Translations under genes and position numbers: made by a program
Source: Campylobacter showae
GTDB lineage: Bacteria; Campylobacterota; Campylobacteria; Campylobacterales; Campylobacteraceae
Direction of reading: 5' to 3'
Assembly (NCBI RefSeq): GCF_900573985.1
Contig: NZ_UWOK01000001.1
Location: 2,046,001 to 2,110,000 of the forward strand
DNA length: 64,000 nt
The notes under the pieces: model-generated
Databases searched by the model: none
What the model saw: only the letters and a program-made list of their open reading frames with translations
What the model was told of the DNA's origin: nothing
Shown: positions 17,914 through 27,152 of the stretch, in pieces
Layout: each line of letters starts with the position of its first letter
Position numbering within the stretch: the first letter of the stretch is position 1

Positions 17914-18573
17914 TTGATAATCTTAAAAGACATCACCAAGGCTTTTGGCTCGCAAAAGATACTGCAAAACGTAAATTTAAACATAAAAAAGGGGCAAAAA
18001 ACGGTCGTGCTCGGGCAAAACGGCGCCGGCAAAAGCTCGCTGATGCGCATAATCCTGGGCGAATTTAAGCCAAACAGCGGCGAGGTGCGAGTAAACGGCT
18101 TTGACCCATTTACCGCGCGCAAAGAAGCCCTTAGCGTGATATCTTTCGTTCCGCAAACGCCGCCGCCGCTTAAATTTAACCTAAAAGAGCTTTGCGAGTT
18201 CGTCTGCAAAAGCTCGGGCGTCGCGCAGGAAAACATAGAGAAATTTTGCGAGAAAATGGAGCTTGATCTAAAAGGAAATTTTCACAAGCCCTTTTACAAA
18301 CTCTCAGGCGGTATGAAGCAAAAAATGCTAATCGCAATCGCCTTTGCTAAAAACACCGAAGCTATGATGTTTGACGAGCCCACGGCAAATTTAGACCCGA
18401 AAGCCAGGCGAAATTTTATGGATTTACTAGGCGAGTTCGCAAGCGAAAAGACTCTGGTTTTCATCTCGCACAGGCTTGATGAGGTTCAGAGTATGTCAAA
18501 CCGCTACGTCGAGATGGACCTGGGGCAGATCATAAAAGACGAGCCGATCACACAAGGAGACGACCGTGAATAA
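17914..18573 (+). CDS. nosF: NosF, ABC transporter ATPase
   Basis: A 219-residue ATPase with Walker A GQNGAGKSS (about 35-43), signature LSGGMKQKM (about 130-138), Walker B AMMFDEPTANLD and switch histidine ISHRLDE. With NosY it forms the transporter NosFY needed for NosZ copper-site maturation, thought to supply a sulfur species. The start appears to be TTG at 17914, spaced correctly from AAAGGATAAAT. Overlaps nosY by eight bases. Confidence 0.93.
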   Translation: MIILKDITKAFGSQKILQNVNLNIKKGQKTVVLGQNGAGKSSLMRIILGEFKPNSGEVRVNGFDPFTARKEALSVISFVPQTPPPLKFNLKELCEFVCKSSGVAQENIEKFCEKMELDLKGNFHKPFYKLSGGMKQKMLIAIAFAKNTEAMMFDEPTANLDPKARRNFMDLLGEFASEKTLVFISHRLDEVQSMSNRYVEMDLGQIIKDEPITQGDDRE

Positions 18574-19393
18574 CCTCCTACTCATCGCCAAACTAGACGT
18601 CGCCGAGTCGCTACGCTCGCGCTGGTTTCTCATCTACATGCTAGTTTTTATGGGGCTTATCGTTACTTTTATCTTTAGCGGCGTGACGGACTCGCGGGTG
18701 CTCGGATTTAGCGGACTTACGCGGCTTTTGCTGCTTTTTATCCAAATTTGCATCATCATCGTGCCCATTTTTATCCTCATCTCGACCGTACGCAGCATCA
18801 GCGCAGACCGCGATACGAATTTGCTCGAATACATGCTTAGCTTTCCCGTTAGCCTGGGCGAATATTATTTCGGTAAGGCTTTGGGGCGTATTTTCGTTAT
18901 TTTCGTGCCGCTTTTGCTCTCTTTTGCCATTGCGGTGATTGCTGGGCTAGTTAAAAAAATCGAAATCCCGTGGAATATCCTAACCCTCTACACCGCCCTA
19001 CTTTTCGCGCTTAGCTTCGTGTTTTTGTCGTTTGGATTTCTCATCTCCTCGGTGATCAAAAATCAAGAAATGGGTCAAGGCGTCGCGTTTTTACTCTGGC
19101 TTATCTTGCTGGCGTTTTTGGATCTCGCGCTGATCGGCTTTTTGATGAAAACTAACGTACGCGAGGATATCATCTTTTTTATCGCGCTCATTAACCCGAT
19201 CGAGGTTTTTAGGATCGCGGCGATTAGCCTATTTGATCCAAATTTGGCCGTTATCGGCGTGGCGTCAAATTTCGTGCTAAACAACTTTAGCGCGTTTGGA
19301 TTTGTGATTTACTCGATTTTTTATCCGCTGATTTTAGGCGCGATTATGCTTGTCGGGGGGTATTTTATCTTTAGCAGCAGGGATTTGGTGTAA
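18566..19393 (+). CDS. nosY: NosY, ABC transporter permease
   Basis: A 275-residue ABC-2 type permease with six hydrophobic segments, the first at about residues 20-38 and the last at about 247-268. It pairs with NosF, whose gene overlaps its start, and with NosD in the periplasm. It ends the operon; a perfect hairpin overlaps its last codons. The next gene runs the other way, so there is no nosL here. Confidence 0.92.
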   Translation: MNNLLLIAKLDVAESLRSRWFLIYMLVFMGLIVTFIFSGVTDSRVLGFSGLTRLLLLFIQICIIIVPIFILISTVRSISADRDTNLLEYMLSFPVSLGEYYFGKALGRIFVIFVPLLLSFAIAVIAGLVKKIEIPWNILTLYTALLFALSFVFLSFGFLISSVIKNQEMGQGVAFLLWLILLAFLDLALIGFLMKTNVREDIIFFIALINPIEVFRIAAISLFDPNLAVIGVASNFVLNNFSAFGFVIYSIFYPLILGAIMLVGGYFIFSSRDLV

Positions 19394-19422
19394 ATTTGAC
19401 TCGCTTACGGAGTCAAATTTAC
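19390..19422 (+). terminator. Perfect stem-loop at the end of the nos operon
   Basis: GTAAATTTGACTC (19390-19402) and GAGTCAAATTTAC (19410-19422) pair over 13 bases with a 7-base loop, starting in the last codons of nosY. A clean T-run is lacking, so it may act as a Rho-dependent end or 3' stabiliser. The arms are made of the AAATTTGAC word. Confidence 0.55.
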
Positions 19423-19536
19423 ATCGCTTCGCTAGCTTTGGCAGGCTTAAATTTAACTCGTAAATTTAAGCCCGTTTCGTCAAATTTGCAAATTTACGAG
19501 CGTCAAATTTCGCCGCCCTAAATTTACCGCTCAAAT

Positions 19537-22500
19537 TTAAGCTTCCTCCGCCTCGCCTAAATTTCCCTCGCCAGCAACCAGCTGGGCCGCTAGTTTTTTA
19601 CTTGATTTAAAGTCAACTTTGCCCGTTCCTAGCACAGGTACGGCCTCGACTTTAAAAATCTTTGAAGGCTGCATGATGGACGGTATCGCAGAAGCTCTGA
19701 TGCGCGCGGCCACGTCCTCCTCGCCTATCTCGCCGCTAAATAGCATAACGACCTGCTCGCCCTTTTTCTCGTCGGCGACGTTGGTGCACACAAAGGTCGC
19801 CTCATCGCCCAGCACGGCTGAAATTTGAGCCTCTACCGCGCCTAGGCTTATCATCTCGCCGCCGATTTTAGCAAAGCGAGAGAGCCTATCGGTGATCGTT
19901 AGGAAACCCGCCTCGTCCAAAAAGCCGATGTCGCCGCTGTTATAGTAGCGCACACCGTCTAGCTCGACGATCGCCTCTTTCGTGCGCTCCTCGTCCTCGT
20001 AGTAGCCCTTCATCACCTGATGGCCGCCAATTAGGATGAGGCCGGCTTGCCCGTTTTCTAGCTTTGCTAGGCTTGTAGGATCGCAGATTCTTATTATCGT
20101 GCCGGCCGTCGGTAACCCCACGCTGCCCTCTTTTGAGAAAATGAGCTCTTTAAAAAACTCGGGCTCTAGCACGTTTGCGGTATTTACGCTGACAACTGGC
20201 GAGGTCTCGGTCGTGCCGTAGCCTTCGTAAATTTCGACACCGAATTTCATCTTAAACTCGCGCTTAACGGCCGCGTTTAGCTTCTCCGCGCCGGCAATCG
20301 CGTAGCGGATCGTAGAAAACATCAGCGGATTTAGCTTTTTGTTTTTGGTATAGAGCCTAAAAAACGTCGACGTGCCAAACATTATCGTCGCGTGGTATTT
20401 AGCAACCATCTTACCCACGGCAAAGGCGTCCGTGGGATCAGGCACGTGAGCGGAGGCGATACCCTCGCTAAGCGGGAAAAAGGTCGCCGCAGTAAGCCCG
20501 AACGAGTGAAATATCGGTAGCGACGCTAAGATAACGTCGTTGCCGTCCGTATTTACAATCTCTGAAATTTGCTTGATGTTAGCCATTATGTTTTTATGCG
20601 TTAGCACGATGCCCTTTGGCGTGCCTTCGCTGCCGCTGCTAAAGAGTATCGTAGCATCGTCGTCGATGCGAACGTCGCGAAAATAAATAAGCTCAAGCAG
20701 CCAGCGCGGCATCAAAATCGCCTTTATCATCGCGCAAATTTTATCAGCCTTGCTTATGCCTTGCGCGACGTCTTCAAGATAGACGAGTCTGCCTTTTAGA
20801 GATTCTTCCAGCTCAAAGCCGCGAGCCTTTAGCTTGGCGATAAACTGGCGCGACGTGATTATGCTTCTTAACCCAGCCTTGTCCGCGCAGCCGATCAAAT
20901 TTTGCTCGCTAAGCGTGTAGTTTAGATTTACGCTTACCTTGCCTCTGATAAATAGCATCAAATTTATAATGCTGCCCATCACCGAGGAAGGCAGTATCAC
21001 GCCGACGTTTCGCTCTTTTAAAAACGAGAATTTAAATTTAGACAAAAACACAAGCACCGTCGCGATAACCTTGAGATTGTTTAGATCAGCGCCCGTGCTA
21101 TCTACCATCGAGCGTTTAAACAGATTTGCTTTAGCGTGTTTTAGCCAGCTAAACTGCATAGGCTCTAGAGTTTTTAGATACTCCGCCCAGCTAAAAAACG
21201 ACAGCTCGACGACCTTTTCGCGCACCTGCGGGGCTTTGGTCTCAGGTGCCAAAGGCGCGCCGAAGCTCACCCTGATAGCGCGCTTGCCGTCTATTTTGCG
21301 GCTGATTCTTTGGTAGTATTTTTGAGCGCGCGAGAAGCTCGAACCCCAAAGGCCGCGCAGATAAAATGGCACGATGACGGAGTTCGTATCGCTTGCGGCT
21401 ATCTCGTAACCGTGCGCAAACTCGTCTATCTGGCCGTTATAACTGATATGCCCTTCCGGAAACAGCGCCACCACGTCGCCCGCGTCTAGGCACTCGCGGA
21501 TCTTTTCTAGCGCGCTTTTGCTAGCGCCCGCGCCTATCGGGATCACGTCAAATAAATTTAATAGCCATTTTAGGTACCAAATTTCATAAAAGCTCTTATG
21601 CATCGCAAATCTGATCGGGCGCGGAGAGGCCATCTGCAGCACCGCCCAGTCTATCCAGCTCATGTGGTTGCCAAGCAGCAGTACGCCGCCTTTTTGCGGG
21701 ATATTCTCGACGCCGTCGACGTTGATCGTGTAACCGATCCTAAAAAACGGCATGATAAGCAAACGCGCAAAAAGATGCGGCAGGTACTTTATCGCTACCA
21801 GCGCGCAGATAAGCACGCCAAAAGAAGTAATGACGAAAATTTCGGGCGTACTAACGGCAAATATACTAAACGCCATCGCAAGCAGCAAAAACGCCGCCAT
21901 AAAGATGTTTTGGATAAAGTTACTGCCCGCTAGCGTGCGGCCCATCTGCTCTTCGGACGTGAAAAACTGGATATTTGCGTTTAGCGGCACGATGAAAATG
22001 CCGCCGCTAAAACCGAACAAAAAGGATGCCAGCGTCATAAACGCAGCACTTGAGCCCTGCGCGAACATAAGTAGCGAAGCAAAAAGCCCAAGCGCCCCAA
22101 AAGGCACAATGCCCATCTCGATGTGATTTTTCGAGTAGCTGCCCGCTAGCGCCGAGCCCGCGACCAGACCTATGGTGCTAACGGCTAAAATCGCCTGCAC
22201 GATCATGACGTTGTTATCCGCGCTCATAGCCTTGTAGTGAGCGGGGAAAACGGCGATAACCAGCTGCGCTACCGCCCAGAAAACCGAAAGCCCCAGCGTA
22301 CATAAAAAGGCGTTTTTGTTGTTAAAGATGTGCCTAGTGTTTTCTTTTAGGTAGCCTAGTTTAAAGTACTTTTTCGCGTCAAATTTAAGCCCGGCGTCAG
22401 TCGCCTCGAAAAATGGAATCTTAAACGTAAAAATAGTCTCGGCTACCGAGCAAACAAAAAGTATCGCGCCTATAAACCAGACTGATTTTATCATCTCTCC

Positions 22501-23019
22501 AGCGTCCGTGCTCGCTACGGCGTAGCTCTCAAAAATCGCCGAAAAGACAAACGACCCAAGCAAAATCGCCACGATAGTAAAGGCCTGCACGATACCGTTT
22601 GCAGCGCCAAGCTTTTCTGCGCCCGTGATTTTTTTAATCAGGCCGTATTTAGCCGGGCTATACACCGCGCTTTGCACCGCTAGCAGCAGCGTCGTGCCAA
22701 ACGCCACGTAAAACCAGCCGCAAAGGTAGCTTATAGTGATAAAAAGCGTGAGTAAAATTTCGCTCGCCGCCGCGTATCTCGTGATGCGGGTGCGCGAAAA
22801 TTTATCGTTTAAAAAGCCCGAAACGCTAAAAAGCATGATGTATGGAAGCAAGATCAGTAAATTTACGAGCGAGGTCAGGATGATCTGTAAATTTTCATCC
22901 TCGATGCTCTTAAAAAGTATGTTTTGGATCGTGATCTTGTGGCCAAGATCGACGACCGCGTTGATAAACATAACGACCAAAAAGGGCAAAAAGCCCCTAA
23001 CCGAAAAAACGCCTTTCAT
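19537..23019 (-). CDS. Fusion: LplT-like MFS transporter + PlsC acyltransferase + acyl-ACP/CoA synthetase
   Basis: A three-domain membrane protein of 1160 residues. Residues about 1-400 are an MFS transporter of the lysophospholipid flippase type; about 420-600 a 1-acylglycerol-phosphate acyltransferase with the motif NHMSWIDWAV (HxxxxD) and FPEGHIS; the rest is an AMP-forming synthetase with ILFSSGSEGTPKG (P-loop) and YNSGDIGFLDEAGFL. The arrangement predicts import and re-acylation of lysophospholipids, joining activities that E. coli splits between LplT and Aas. The start at 23019 is chosen because its ATG overlaps the MerR stop (ATGA) and follows AAGGAG; a longer reading frame simply runs back into merR. 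Confidence 0.9.
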   Translation of the reverse strand: MKGVFSVRGFLPFLVVMFINAVVDLGHKITIQNILFKSIEDENLQIILTSLVNLLILLPYIMLFSVSGFLNDKFSRTRITRYAAASEILLTLFITISYLCGWFYVAFGTTLLLAVQSAVYSPAKYGLIKKITGAEKLGAANGIVQAFTIVAILLGSFVFSAIFESYAVASTDAGEMIKSVWFIGAILFVCSVAETIFTFKIPFFEATDAGLKFDAKKYFKLGYLKENTRHIFNNKNAFLCTLGLSVFWAVAQLVIAVFPAHYKAMSADNNVMIVQAILAVSTIGLVAGSALAGSYSKNHIEMGIVPFGALGLFASLLMFAQGSSAAFMTLASFLFGFSGGIFIVPLNANIQFFTSEEQMGRTLAGSNFIQNIFMAAFLLLAMAFSIFAVSTPEIFVITSFGVLICALVAIKYLPHLFARLLIMPFFRIGYTINVDGVENIPQKGGVLLLGNHMSWIDWAVLQMASPRPIRFAMHKSFYEIWYLKWLLNLFDVIPIGAGASKSALEKIRECLDAGDVVALFPEGHISYNGQIDEFAHGYEIAASDTNSVIVPFYLRGLWGSSFSRAQKYYQRISRKIDGKRAIRVSFGAPLAPETKAPQVREKVVELSFFSWAEYLKTLEPMQFSWLKHAKANLFKRSMVDSTGADLNNLKVIATVLVFLSKFKFSFLKERNVGVILPSSVMGSIINLMLFIRGKVSVNLNYTLSEQNLIGCADKAGLRSIITSRQFIAKLKARGFELEESLKGRLVYLEDVAQGISKADKICAMIKAILMPRWLLELIYFRDVRIDDDATILFSSGSEGTPKGIVLTHKNIMANIKQISEIVNTDGNDVILASLPIFHSFGLTAATFFPLSEGIASAHVPDPTDAFAVGKMVAKYHATIMFGTSTFFRLYTKNKKLNPLMFSTIRYAIAGAEKLNAAVKREFKMKFGVEIYEGYGTTETSPVVSVNTANVLEPEFFKELIFSKEGSVGLPTAGTIIRICDPTSLAKLENGQAGLILIGGHQVMKGYYEDEERTKEAIVELDGVRYYNSGDIGFLDEAGFLTITDRLSRFAKIGGEMISLGAVEAQISAVLGDEATFVCTNVADEKKGEQVVMLFSGEIGEEDVAARIRASAIPSIMQPSKIFKVEAVPVLGTGKVDFKSSKKLAAQLVAGEGNLGEAEEA

Positions 23020-23666
23020 TTGTTCTCCTTTTTGTAGGCATCGAAGGTGTGAAAATTTAAGATATATGGTTTTAGGATCAAGATATTGTCGAAAACGAGC
23101 TTTAAAGCCGCGTTTTTGTCCTTTGCTTTCGCGTAAATTTCGCGTGCGCATTCGGCTTCGATTTTTGCCGTTTGCTTGGCTAAATTTATATAGGTCTGTA
23201 AAATTTCCCGCCCGCGCTCGCTATTTTGGGTCTCTAGCACGATTTGCAGGATCTCGACCTCCTTTTCGGTTAGCTTGCCGCCTCGCATAAAGATAAATCC
23301 CTCCTTGATAAACTTATCTAGCTCGGCCTGGCTGATACCCAGCCTATCGCACGCCTGCTCGGCGCTTAGCGTCTGGGCGAAATTTGACCCCATAAAGGTA
23401 TCGAGCGAATCAAAAAGCGCCTCGTAGCAACGCTTAAAGCTAAAGCCCTTTTGCTGCGTGAGCGCCTTTACCTCCTTTAGGCTTAGGTGGAAGTTGCTTT
23501 GGACGTATTTGATGAAATTTAGCATCAAAAGCGTATCCTCGCCGTACTGATGGACGTTATCTTTTACCTTCACGGGCTCGGGCAAAAGCCCCTCTTTGAC
23601 GTAAAAGAGTATCGTTGATTTGGGCGTTTGCGATAGTTCGCAAAGCTCGCTCATCTTGTAGCTCAT
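23016..23666 (-). CDS. MerR-family transcriptional regulator
   Basis: A 216-residue protein with an N-terminal MerR winged helix (MSELCELSQTPKSTILFYVKEGLLPEP, about residues 4-30; VHQYGEDTLLMLNFIKY). A second HTH-like segment, LGISQAELDKFIKEGFI, follows near residue 112. No metal-binding cysteine cluster is seen at the C terminus. Its stop overlaps the start of the lipid-remodelling fusion gene, so it probably regulates that gene and itself. Confidence 0.85.
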   Translation of the reverse strand: MSYKMSELCELSQTPKSTILFYVKEGLLPEPVKVKDNVHQYGEDTLLMLNFIKYVQSNFHLSLKEVKALTQQKGFSFKRCYEALFDSLDTFMGSNFAQTLSAEQACDRLGISQAELDKFIKEGFIFMRGGKLTEKEVEILQIVLETQNSERGREILQTYINLAKQTAKIEAECAREIYAKAKDKNAALKLVFDNILILKPYILNFHTFDAYKKENK

Positions 23667-23740
23667 CTCTTTCCTTTCGTTAAATTTGACGAAATCTTAC
23701 GCAAATTTAGCTTAGAAAATCATAAAGCGTAAAGCGCCAC

Positions 23741-23769
23741 TTGACACTTTTTAAAATTTAGGCTATGAT
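23741..23769 (+). promoter_or_regulatory. Sigma-70-type promoter for the amidohydrolase gene
   Basis: TTGACA at 23741-23746 and TATGAT at 23764-23769 are separated by 17 bases, close to the consensus, and lie 28 bases before the start codon, which has its own AAGGAGAAACG site. Confidence 0.75.
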
Positions 23770-23796
23770 TTCGCCAAATTTTAAAAAGGAGAAACG

Positions 23797-25188
23797 ATGT
23801 TTCGAGATGGTTTTTATAGCGCAGGCGAGGGTTTGGGAGCTTTTGGTTTTGGTGTAAATTTGAGAGGCGGAAAAACGGCGGCAAACTCGGCCCGAACAAA
23901 CGCCGCAAGCTTTGGCTTAGTAGCTCGCAAAACGGAGGCAAATTTAACTCGCGCGAATTTAACCGAGCAAAACGCGCGGGTAAATTTAAGCTCAAATCTA
24001 AGAGCAAGCGAGACGACCGCGTCAGAAACGCTCGGGTTTTACCAAAACGCGGCGGATCAAATTTACGCCAAAGATAAATTTGCCGAAACGAGCGTAAATT
24101 TAACCGCAAACGAAGCAAATTCGAGCGGGTTTTCGCGGGGTAAATTTAACGAAATCGCCGTGCGGGAGAGCGAACTTAGCGGCTTGCAAAACGCAAATTT
24201 AATGCAGATAAAAACCGTCGATATCCACTCGCATTTGCTTAGCGCGGACGTGAAATTCGACCGATTTTACGACAAACTAGCGCTTGCGTTTTTTGCCAAA
24301 AAATTCGACATAAACAGGAGCGAGCTTATAAAAAACGGTTTTGAAGGCTACAAAAGCAACTTCGCGCGGCTGATTAAAAGCTCAAATTTCGTCCAAAAGT
24401 CCGTGGTTTTCGGCGTCGATGCGAAATTTGACGAGAGCGGAAATCTCGTACACAAGGACAAAACCGTCTGCGCCACAAACGAGGATGTTTTTGCCTTTTA
24501 CGAGCAAAATCCAAACGAGGTCGTGCCGTTTTTTAGCGTAAATCCAAACCGCAAAGACGCGCTAAATTTGATCGAAAAGTACCACAAAATGGGCTTTAAG
24601 GGCGGCAAGCTGCTGCACTCGTACTGGGAGACGGATCTAAACGACAAGCGATATGAGCCCTATTTTAGGCTACTTAGCGAGCTTGGGCTGCCGCTAGTGA
24701 TCCACGTGGGCGACGAAAACTCGCTGGCGTCAAACAAGGCGCTTGAGAGCATCGAGCAGCTAAAATCCCCGCTAAATCTTGGTTGCCGTATCGTCTGCGC
24801 TCACATGGGCGCCTCAAGCGACGGCGCTTTCACGGCGCTTTCTAGGGACCCGGAAAAATTCGGCGCAAATTACTTCACGCTACTTGGCTGGCTGCGCGGA
24901 TTTGACGGGCTTTACGCCGACGTTTCGGCGCTGCTTTGCATAAACAAGGCCCGCATCCTGCCGCACCTCAAAACCCAAACGCAAATCCACGACAAAATCC
25001 TTTTTGGCACCGATTTTCCCGTGCCTTTTAGCGTGATTTTAAGCAGCTACGACCTGCCGTTTCGCGAGCGCCTGGCGCTAAATCGCATCCAAAATCCACT
25101 CGATCGCTACGTGCGCGCGATGAGTTTGTATTTTGGCGAGGATTCGCCGATTTTTAGCAACTATAAAAAGATTTTGGGGGAAATTTGA
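23797..25188 (+). CDS. TIM-barrel amidohydrolase (ACMSD-like) with a low-complexity N-terminal extension
   Basis: Residues about 137-463 form an Amidohydro_2-type metal hydrolase or decarboxylase: metal-binding VDIHSHLL, VIHVGDENS, VCAHMGASSDG and the late aspartate in ILFGTDFPVPFS. Ahead of it lie about 135 residues rich in N, A, L, T and S with repeated ANLT, VNLS and SNLR units, encoded by in-frame AAATTTAAC words. The promoter and ribosome site at 23797 argue that the extension is translated, although a start nearer residue 132 (MQIKTVDIHSH) would give a normal-length enzyme. Substrate unknown. Confidence 0.8.
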   Translation: MFRDGFYSAGEGLGAFGFGVNLRGGKTAANSARTNAASFGLVARKTEANLTRANLTEQNARVNLSSNLRASETTASETLGFYQNAADQIYAKDKFAETSVNLTANEANSSGFSRGKFNEIAVRESELSGLQNANLMQIKTVDIHSHLLSADVKFDRFYDKLALAFFAKKFDINRSELIKNGFEGYKSNFARLIKSSNFVQKSVVFGVDAKFDESGNLVHKDKTVCATNEDVFAFYEQNPNEVVPFFSVNPNRKDALNLIEKYHKMGFKGGKLLHSYWETDLNDKRYEPYFRLLSELGLPLVIHVGDENSLASNKALESIEQLKSPLNLGCRIVCAHMGASSDGAFTALSRDPEKFGANYFTLLGWLRGFDGLYADVSALLCINKARILPHLKTQTQIHDKILFGTDFPVPFSVILSSYDLPFRERLALNRIQNPLDRYVRAMSLYFGEDSPIFSNYKKILGEI

Positions 25189-25311
25189 GCTTGGATTTGG
25201 GTGCAAATTTAATAGTGGGCATGCAAATTTGAGCGCGGCGGGTAAAATTTGCACGTATTTTTGACAGCATAGCTTAAATTTCAAATTTTAAGTGCATAAA
25301 AAGCAAATTTA

Positions 25312-25920
25312 CTAATTCGCCTGATTTGGCGTTGATTTTTCGTTTTTCGCTTTGTCTTTGTATTTATTTATAGTTTTTTTGTATTTTTCAGCTTCTTTTT
25401 CGCCCGAGTCTAGCCATCTTTCAAATTCACGCGAAGTGAGTCGCCTAGGCTCGTTTATTGCCTCGCCGTCTGCATCAAGACTGACTCTGCGCACTCTGAG
25501 GCTAAAATTTTCCGACGCTTCTTGCGGATCCTTGGCATCCAAAAGGCAAAAATTTAAATTCGGTTCGGATATATTTAAAATCGCGTTCGCACATCTGCAC
25601 GGGCCCACTATCGGCTCGGCTTGCCCGAGCGGCCAAAGCGAGCGCACGAGCACGCCGCCGTAGTCCTCTTTCGAGCTCTCAAAACAGATATCGAAACCAA
25701 AGTTATGAAAAAATATGTCGCCGGCGCTCGACACTCGTTTGTAGGTGTTTTTATCCGCACTCGTATAAATTTCGATCTCTGCAAAAGCGAATTTTTCGCC
25801 TGCAACCTCTAGCACATAGTTTTCCAGCAAATCGCGCATAAAATTTTCTATCTCTTCTTGAGTCGCCTTATTTGGGTCTAAACGCGAAAAAATTTCTTTC
25901 ATTTTTTGATCGCCTTGCAT
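25312..25920 (-). CDS. Hypothetical protein, 202 residues
   Basis: A soluble protein I do not recognise. The central part is alternating beta strands (FAFAEIEIYTSADKNTYKRV, DICFESSKEDYGGVLVRSLWP), followed by a charged, lysine-rich C-terminal tail. No signal peptide or membrane segment. AGGAGTAAAA precedes the ATG at 25920. It stands alone between the amidohydrolase and the TPM genes. Confidence 0.6.
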   Translation of the reverse strand: MQGDQKMKEIFSRLDPNKATQEEIENFMRDLLENYVLEVAGEKFAFAEIEIYTSADKNTYKRVSSAGDIFFHNFGFDICFESSKEDYGGVLVRSLWPLGQAEPIVGPCRCANAILNISEPNLNFCLLDAKDPQEASENFSLRVRRVSLDADGEAINEPRRLTSREFERWLDSGEKEAEKYKKTINKYKDKAKNEKSTPNQAN

Positions 25921-26038
25921 TTTTACTCCTATTTTTATTTTACGCTCAATGACAAATTAAAGTCACGCTTTATCGAGGTCGCGCTAAATTTGATTATTTT
26001 TTTAAATTACTTAAATTTGACGCTAAATTTAAAAGCAG

Positions 26039-26995
26039 CTACCACCTGCCGCTAGCTCCGCCTCCGCCAAAGCCTCCGCCCCCTCCACTAAAGCCTCCTC
26101 CTGAGCTTCTGCCTCCTCCGCTAAATCCGCCTCCGCCGTAACCGCCTCCAGAGCTGCCACCGCCGTACAAGCCTCTACCGCCGGTTTTCATATTTCGCAT
26201 TAGATAAAAAAGTAGCATGAAAAGAACGAGTAATATCGCGCCTCTAACAAGCAGATCCTCGATACCAAACGTCCCTGCGACTACGCCCGAGATAAAGCCT
26301 GATAGCGTCGCGCTAGCTCCGATTCGTAAAGCTGCCGCGCCGAAAATAGCCGAAGCAAATACCATCACCATGCCCGCTACTATCCCGTAAGCCTCCATAG
26401 GCGTCTCATCTTGCTTTTCTATCTCCTCCTTCACGCTCTCATCCCCGTCAAGCAATGCAATGATCTTTTGTATGCCTATGTTTATACCGTTTTGGATATC
26501 GCCTTTTTTAAACTCTGGGATTATGTAGTAGTTTATGATACTACTACTAAGAGCGTCTGTTAGAGTACCTTCTAGACCGTATCCTACCTCTATGCGTACT
26601 TGTTTGTCGTTTGGAGCTACTACTAATACTACTCCGTTGTCTTTACCTTTTTGTCCTATACCCCAACGTCTAGCTAGTTCTATGGAGTACTCTTCTATTT
26701 GAGCGTTACCTAGAGATTCTATAGTAGCTACTACGACTTGATTAGTGGTGTTGTTTTCATGAGTAGCTAGTAATGTTTCTAGTTCGTCTTTTGTGCTCTG
26801 GCTTAGTACTCTTGCCTGATCTACTACCCTGCCGGTTAAGGCAGGGAAATTTGAACTCTTTTCGTTTGATGTTTGAGTAGGAGTTTCTTTTGCGGTTTTA
26901 TTTTGTTCGGTAGCACTGTCTGCTGCCGATAAATTTATAGCCGTAAGTCCTAAAAGCGTAAAAACGCAAAATAAAGTAGATAAAATGCGTTTCAT
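26039..26995 (-). CDS. TPM-domain membrane protein (YgcG-like), copy 1
   Basis: A 318-residue exported protein: signal peptide (1-24), TPM domain (about 50-190, starting FPALTGRVVDQARVLS), two to three membrane segments (about 205-265) and a long Gly/Ser-rich tail ending GGGGASGRW. TPM proteins occur with LemA in membrane-stress and photosystem-repair-like functions; the exact role is unknown. The first 192 or so residues are identical to copy 3, then the two diverge completely in the membrane part. Last gene of the lemA operon. Confidence 0.88.
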   Translation of the reverse strand: MKRILSTLFCVFTLLGLTAINLSAADSATEQNKTAKETPTQTSNEKSSNFPALTGRVVDQARVLSQSTKDELETLLATHENNTTNQVVVATIESLGNAQIEEYSIELARRWGIGQKGKDNGVVLVVAPNDKQVRIEVGYGLEGTLTDALSSSIINYYIIPEFKKGDIQNGINIGIQKIIALLDGDESVKEEIEKQDETPMEAYGIVAGMVMVFASAIFGAAALRIGASATLSGFISGVVAGTFGIEDLLVRGAILLVLFMLLFYLMRNMKTGGRGLYGGGSSGGGYGGGGFSGGGRSSGGGFSGGGGGFGGGGASGRW

Positions 26996-27020
26996 TTTTG
27001 TACCTTGGTTGGGTTATTTG
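26417..27020. repeat. 604-bp direct repeat, unit 1 (5' part of TPM copy 1)
   Basis: Identical by eye to 28719-29322 at a constant offset of 2302 bases. The block covers the first 579 bases of the coding region plus 25 bases upstream of the start, and stops abruptly at both ends. Confidence 0.9.
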
Positions 27021-27152
27021 CATTGCTAGGCGTTAAATTTGAGCCAAGCAAGCATGCGTCTTAAATTTTACCACAAATTTACGCATAACAAAAGTAAATT
27101 TAAGCGCCGAATTTAAAAGGTTAAATTTTAACGTCAAATTTTAAAACCGCGG

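Noticed and set aside
23020..23151. 44-residue N-terminal extension of the lipid-remodelling fusion
   Set aside because: It lies wholly within merR in another frame; the start at 23019 has AAGGAG and the ATGA overlap.
23720..24118. Minus-strand open frame of 132 codons opposite the amidohydrolase N terminus
   Set aside because: It is the antisense of AAATTT-rich coding DNA, has no ribosome site and a leucine/arginine-rich composition typical of shadow frames.
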